Below, in pieces: positions 59,721 through 61,044 of a DNA stretch of 61,044 nucleotides. Made by a program: the position numbers and the translations under genes. The notes beneath the pieces are model-generated. The model was not told the DNA's origin. It made no database searches and was given only the letters and a program-made list of their open reading frames with translations. Within the stretch, counting starts at the first letter, position 1, and every line of letters begins with the position of its first letter. Origin of the DNA: Nitrospira sp. (GTDB lineage Bacteria > Nitrospirota > Nitrospiria > Nitrospirales > Nitrospiraceae); the NCBI GenBank assembly GCA_016873395.1, contig VGXG01000010.1:1-61044 (forward strand). Direction: 5' to 3'.

Positions 59721-61044
59721 GTGCTCGCCCAATATCCTGACCGGCTCTCCCTGAGCCTCGCCTTGGCAGGGCTTAAAGCGAGACAGAAGAAATTCCAGGA
59801 CGCTCAAACCCTCTACAAGAAGGTGCTCAGCACTGATCCGAACAGCCTGGCGGCACGGCGAGGTCTGGCGGATGCCTTGTACCTCAGCGGCCAACGCGCC
59901 CTTGCGCTTCCCTATTATGAAACCTTCTATGCCGCCACAAAAAACGCGACCGTCGCAGAGTTGATCAAGAACGTGAAAGCGGAGCTGCTGGAACGCGCAC
60001 GCGCGCTGGACGCGGCCCAGCGCTACAAAGAGGCCGCAGCGGCCTACCGGGAATACCTGGCCGCCAGGCCGGACGATGACGATGCCCGCAGCGCCTTGGC
60101 GCGCACCATGGCCCTGCAGGGACTCCTGCCTGAGGCCGTGGCCCTCTATCAAGAGGTCCTCTCCAGACGCCCGTCAAACATCAGTGCTCTGGTCGGGGTG
60201 GGGAAAATTTTCATCTGGCAGAAAAACCCAGGCTCGGCGCGGAGCTACTATGAAGAGGCACTCAGAATCGAGCCGGGCAACATCGAAGCCAGGCGCGGGA
60301 TGGCCGATGTTCTGTACTGGAGCGGCAAAGATCAAGATGCCCTGCGCTCGTATGAAGCGGTCTTTGCGAGCACGCAGGATGCCGAGGCCGGCCAGCGGGT
60401 CCGAGAGCTTCGCGGCGAACAACTCGGCACCCCCAGGGCCCCGATCGGCAAGCGCCAGTTGCTGCCGACCTTGCCATTCCGGGATTACATAAAAGCCGGC
60501 TATGGCCAGTACACCTATACACAAAAGATTGCCGACGAGCGGGATTATCTGCTGGAGGCAAGCATGTCCCTCGGCAACCACACCCTGGTCGGGCGGTTGG
60601 AGCGTCTGCACCGATTCACCTTTGAAGACATTCCGTTCTCAGCCAAACTCTACAGTCCGCTCTGGGACAAAGCCTGGGGCAGCCTGAGCGTATTGGCCAC
60701 TGCAAGCCCCAATTTCGCCCCAAACTATCTCCTTGGGGGAGAGGTCGTTCAGGGCTTGGGCGTGCTGCACAGCTCCCTTGCCTCTCTAGAAGTCTCAGCC
60801 AGCTATAAGCGCCTGGCCTACGCTTATACAGCCAGGACCCCCCCCCGACCTTTTCAATCCCGTCCCAGGAGATTGACGTGCTGAGTCCGAGCTTGACCTA
60901 CTACCTCCCTTACAATTTGTGGCTGACGGAAAAGCTCTTGTATATCCCACAGACCGGATCTATCACCCTGTCGTCTCGGCTGACCTGGAGACCGACGGAT
61001 CGCCTGGAAGCCTATGCCTCCGGGGCCTTCGGCACCTCGGGGGA
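59721..61044 (+). pseudogene. TPR protein with YaiO-like outer-membrane barrel, frameshifted at a C-run, cut by window end
   Basis: From GTG 59721 (coding-like frame reaches back to about 59649, without a signal peptide) there are five or six TPR units, then a YaiO-type beta-barrel begins (RDYIKAGYGQYTYTQKIADERDYLLEASMSL). At a run of nine C (60838-60846) the frame ends in unrelated RPFQSRPRRLTC and stop. The next frame continues the barrel (PTFSIPSQEIDVLSPSLTYY) to the window end. Ten C would restore the gene. It is either a phase-variable tract, a real mutation or a sequencing error. Confidence 0.75.

Overview
GC-rich chromosomal segment of a diderm (Gram-negative type) bacterium, most likely Nitrospirota close to Nitrospira. 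The diderm assignment is read from the sequence: Tol system, LapB-like protein, many lipoproteins, MacAB-type pump. The genus is inferred from overall gene content and repeat style recalled from that group; no nitrification gene is present to settle it. Almost everything is housekeeping. There is no prophage, CRISPR array or complete insertion sequence.

Layout. 1-12143 (minus): one long run tolQ-tolR-tolA/tonB-tolB-two cpoB-like genes-mutL-miaA-mtnP-pfkB family-TPR lipoprotein-rodZ (cut by the window edge). 12223-13561: tRNA-Asp, tRNA-Val, xerD. 13654-21840 (plus): LpoA-like protein, site-2 protease, trpS, a broken DUF4258 gene, then gap-pgk-tpiA-secG. 21958-24240: ilvE, Sel1 protein, secreted protein. 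24310-31146 (plus): rplU-rpmA-obg-proB-nadD-rsfS-lapAB-like-bioB. 31222-35893: a split ABC exporter, class 1A pyrD and a LuxR-type HTH protein. 36192-38984: comF, FmdB-like, HTH, mraZ, rusA. 39106-43459 (minus): MacAB-type pump and a coiled-coil/HhH lipoprotein. 43865-49601: uppP, DUF2024, lspA-ileS, nadA. 49811-52926: TPP riboswitch, thiC, archaeal-type thi4. 53031-61044: TPR, two receiver domains lacking the phospho-acceptor Asp, ygfZ, phoD, small unknowns and a frameshifted TPR/outer-membrane barrel gene.

The most interesting layer is non-coding. (1) A hairpin module sits directly upstream of bioB, mraZ and a lipoprotein gene. Three intact hairpins share an exact geometry (8-bp stem, 11-nt loop), with the inner four base pairs changing in a compensated way, the loop nearly invariant (AT-N-TGATCGAA), and a common 3' segment ending in the ribosome binding site (TTGGTATGGAG). 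It looks like an undescribed structured 5'-UTR element. (2) More than twenty intergenic regions hold degenerate tandem repeats of period seven, usually as two inverted arms, in several unrelated word families. They supply terminal codons of several proteins and have destroyed the hairpin in the bioB leader. (3) Two MITE-like palindromes abut the start codons of the LpoA-like gene and tolB; a relative of the second seems to form the P3 arm of the TPP riboswitch. (4) Other palindromes lie in frame inside ygfZ and the macA-like gene.

Functionally the window couples envelope maintenance (Tol, LapB, UppP, LspA, LpoA-like, site-2 protease), lower glycolysis, translation and ribosome assembly, and NAD, biotin, thiamine and pyrimidine synthesis.
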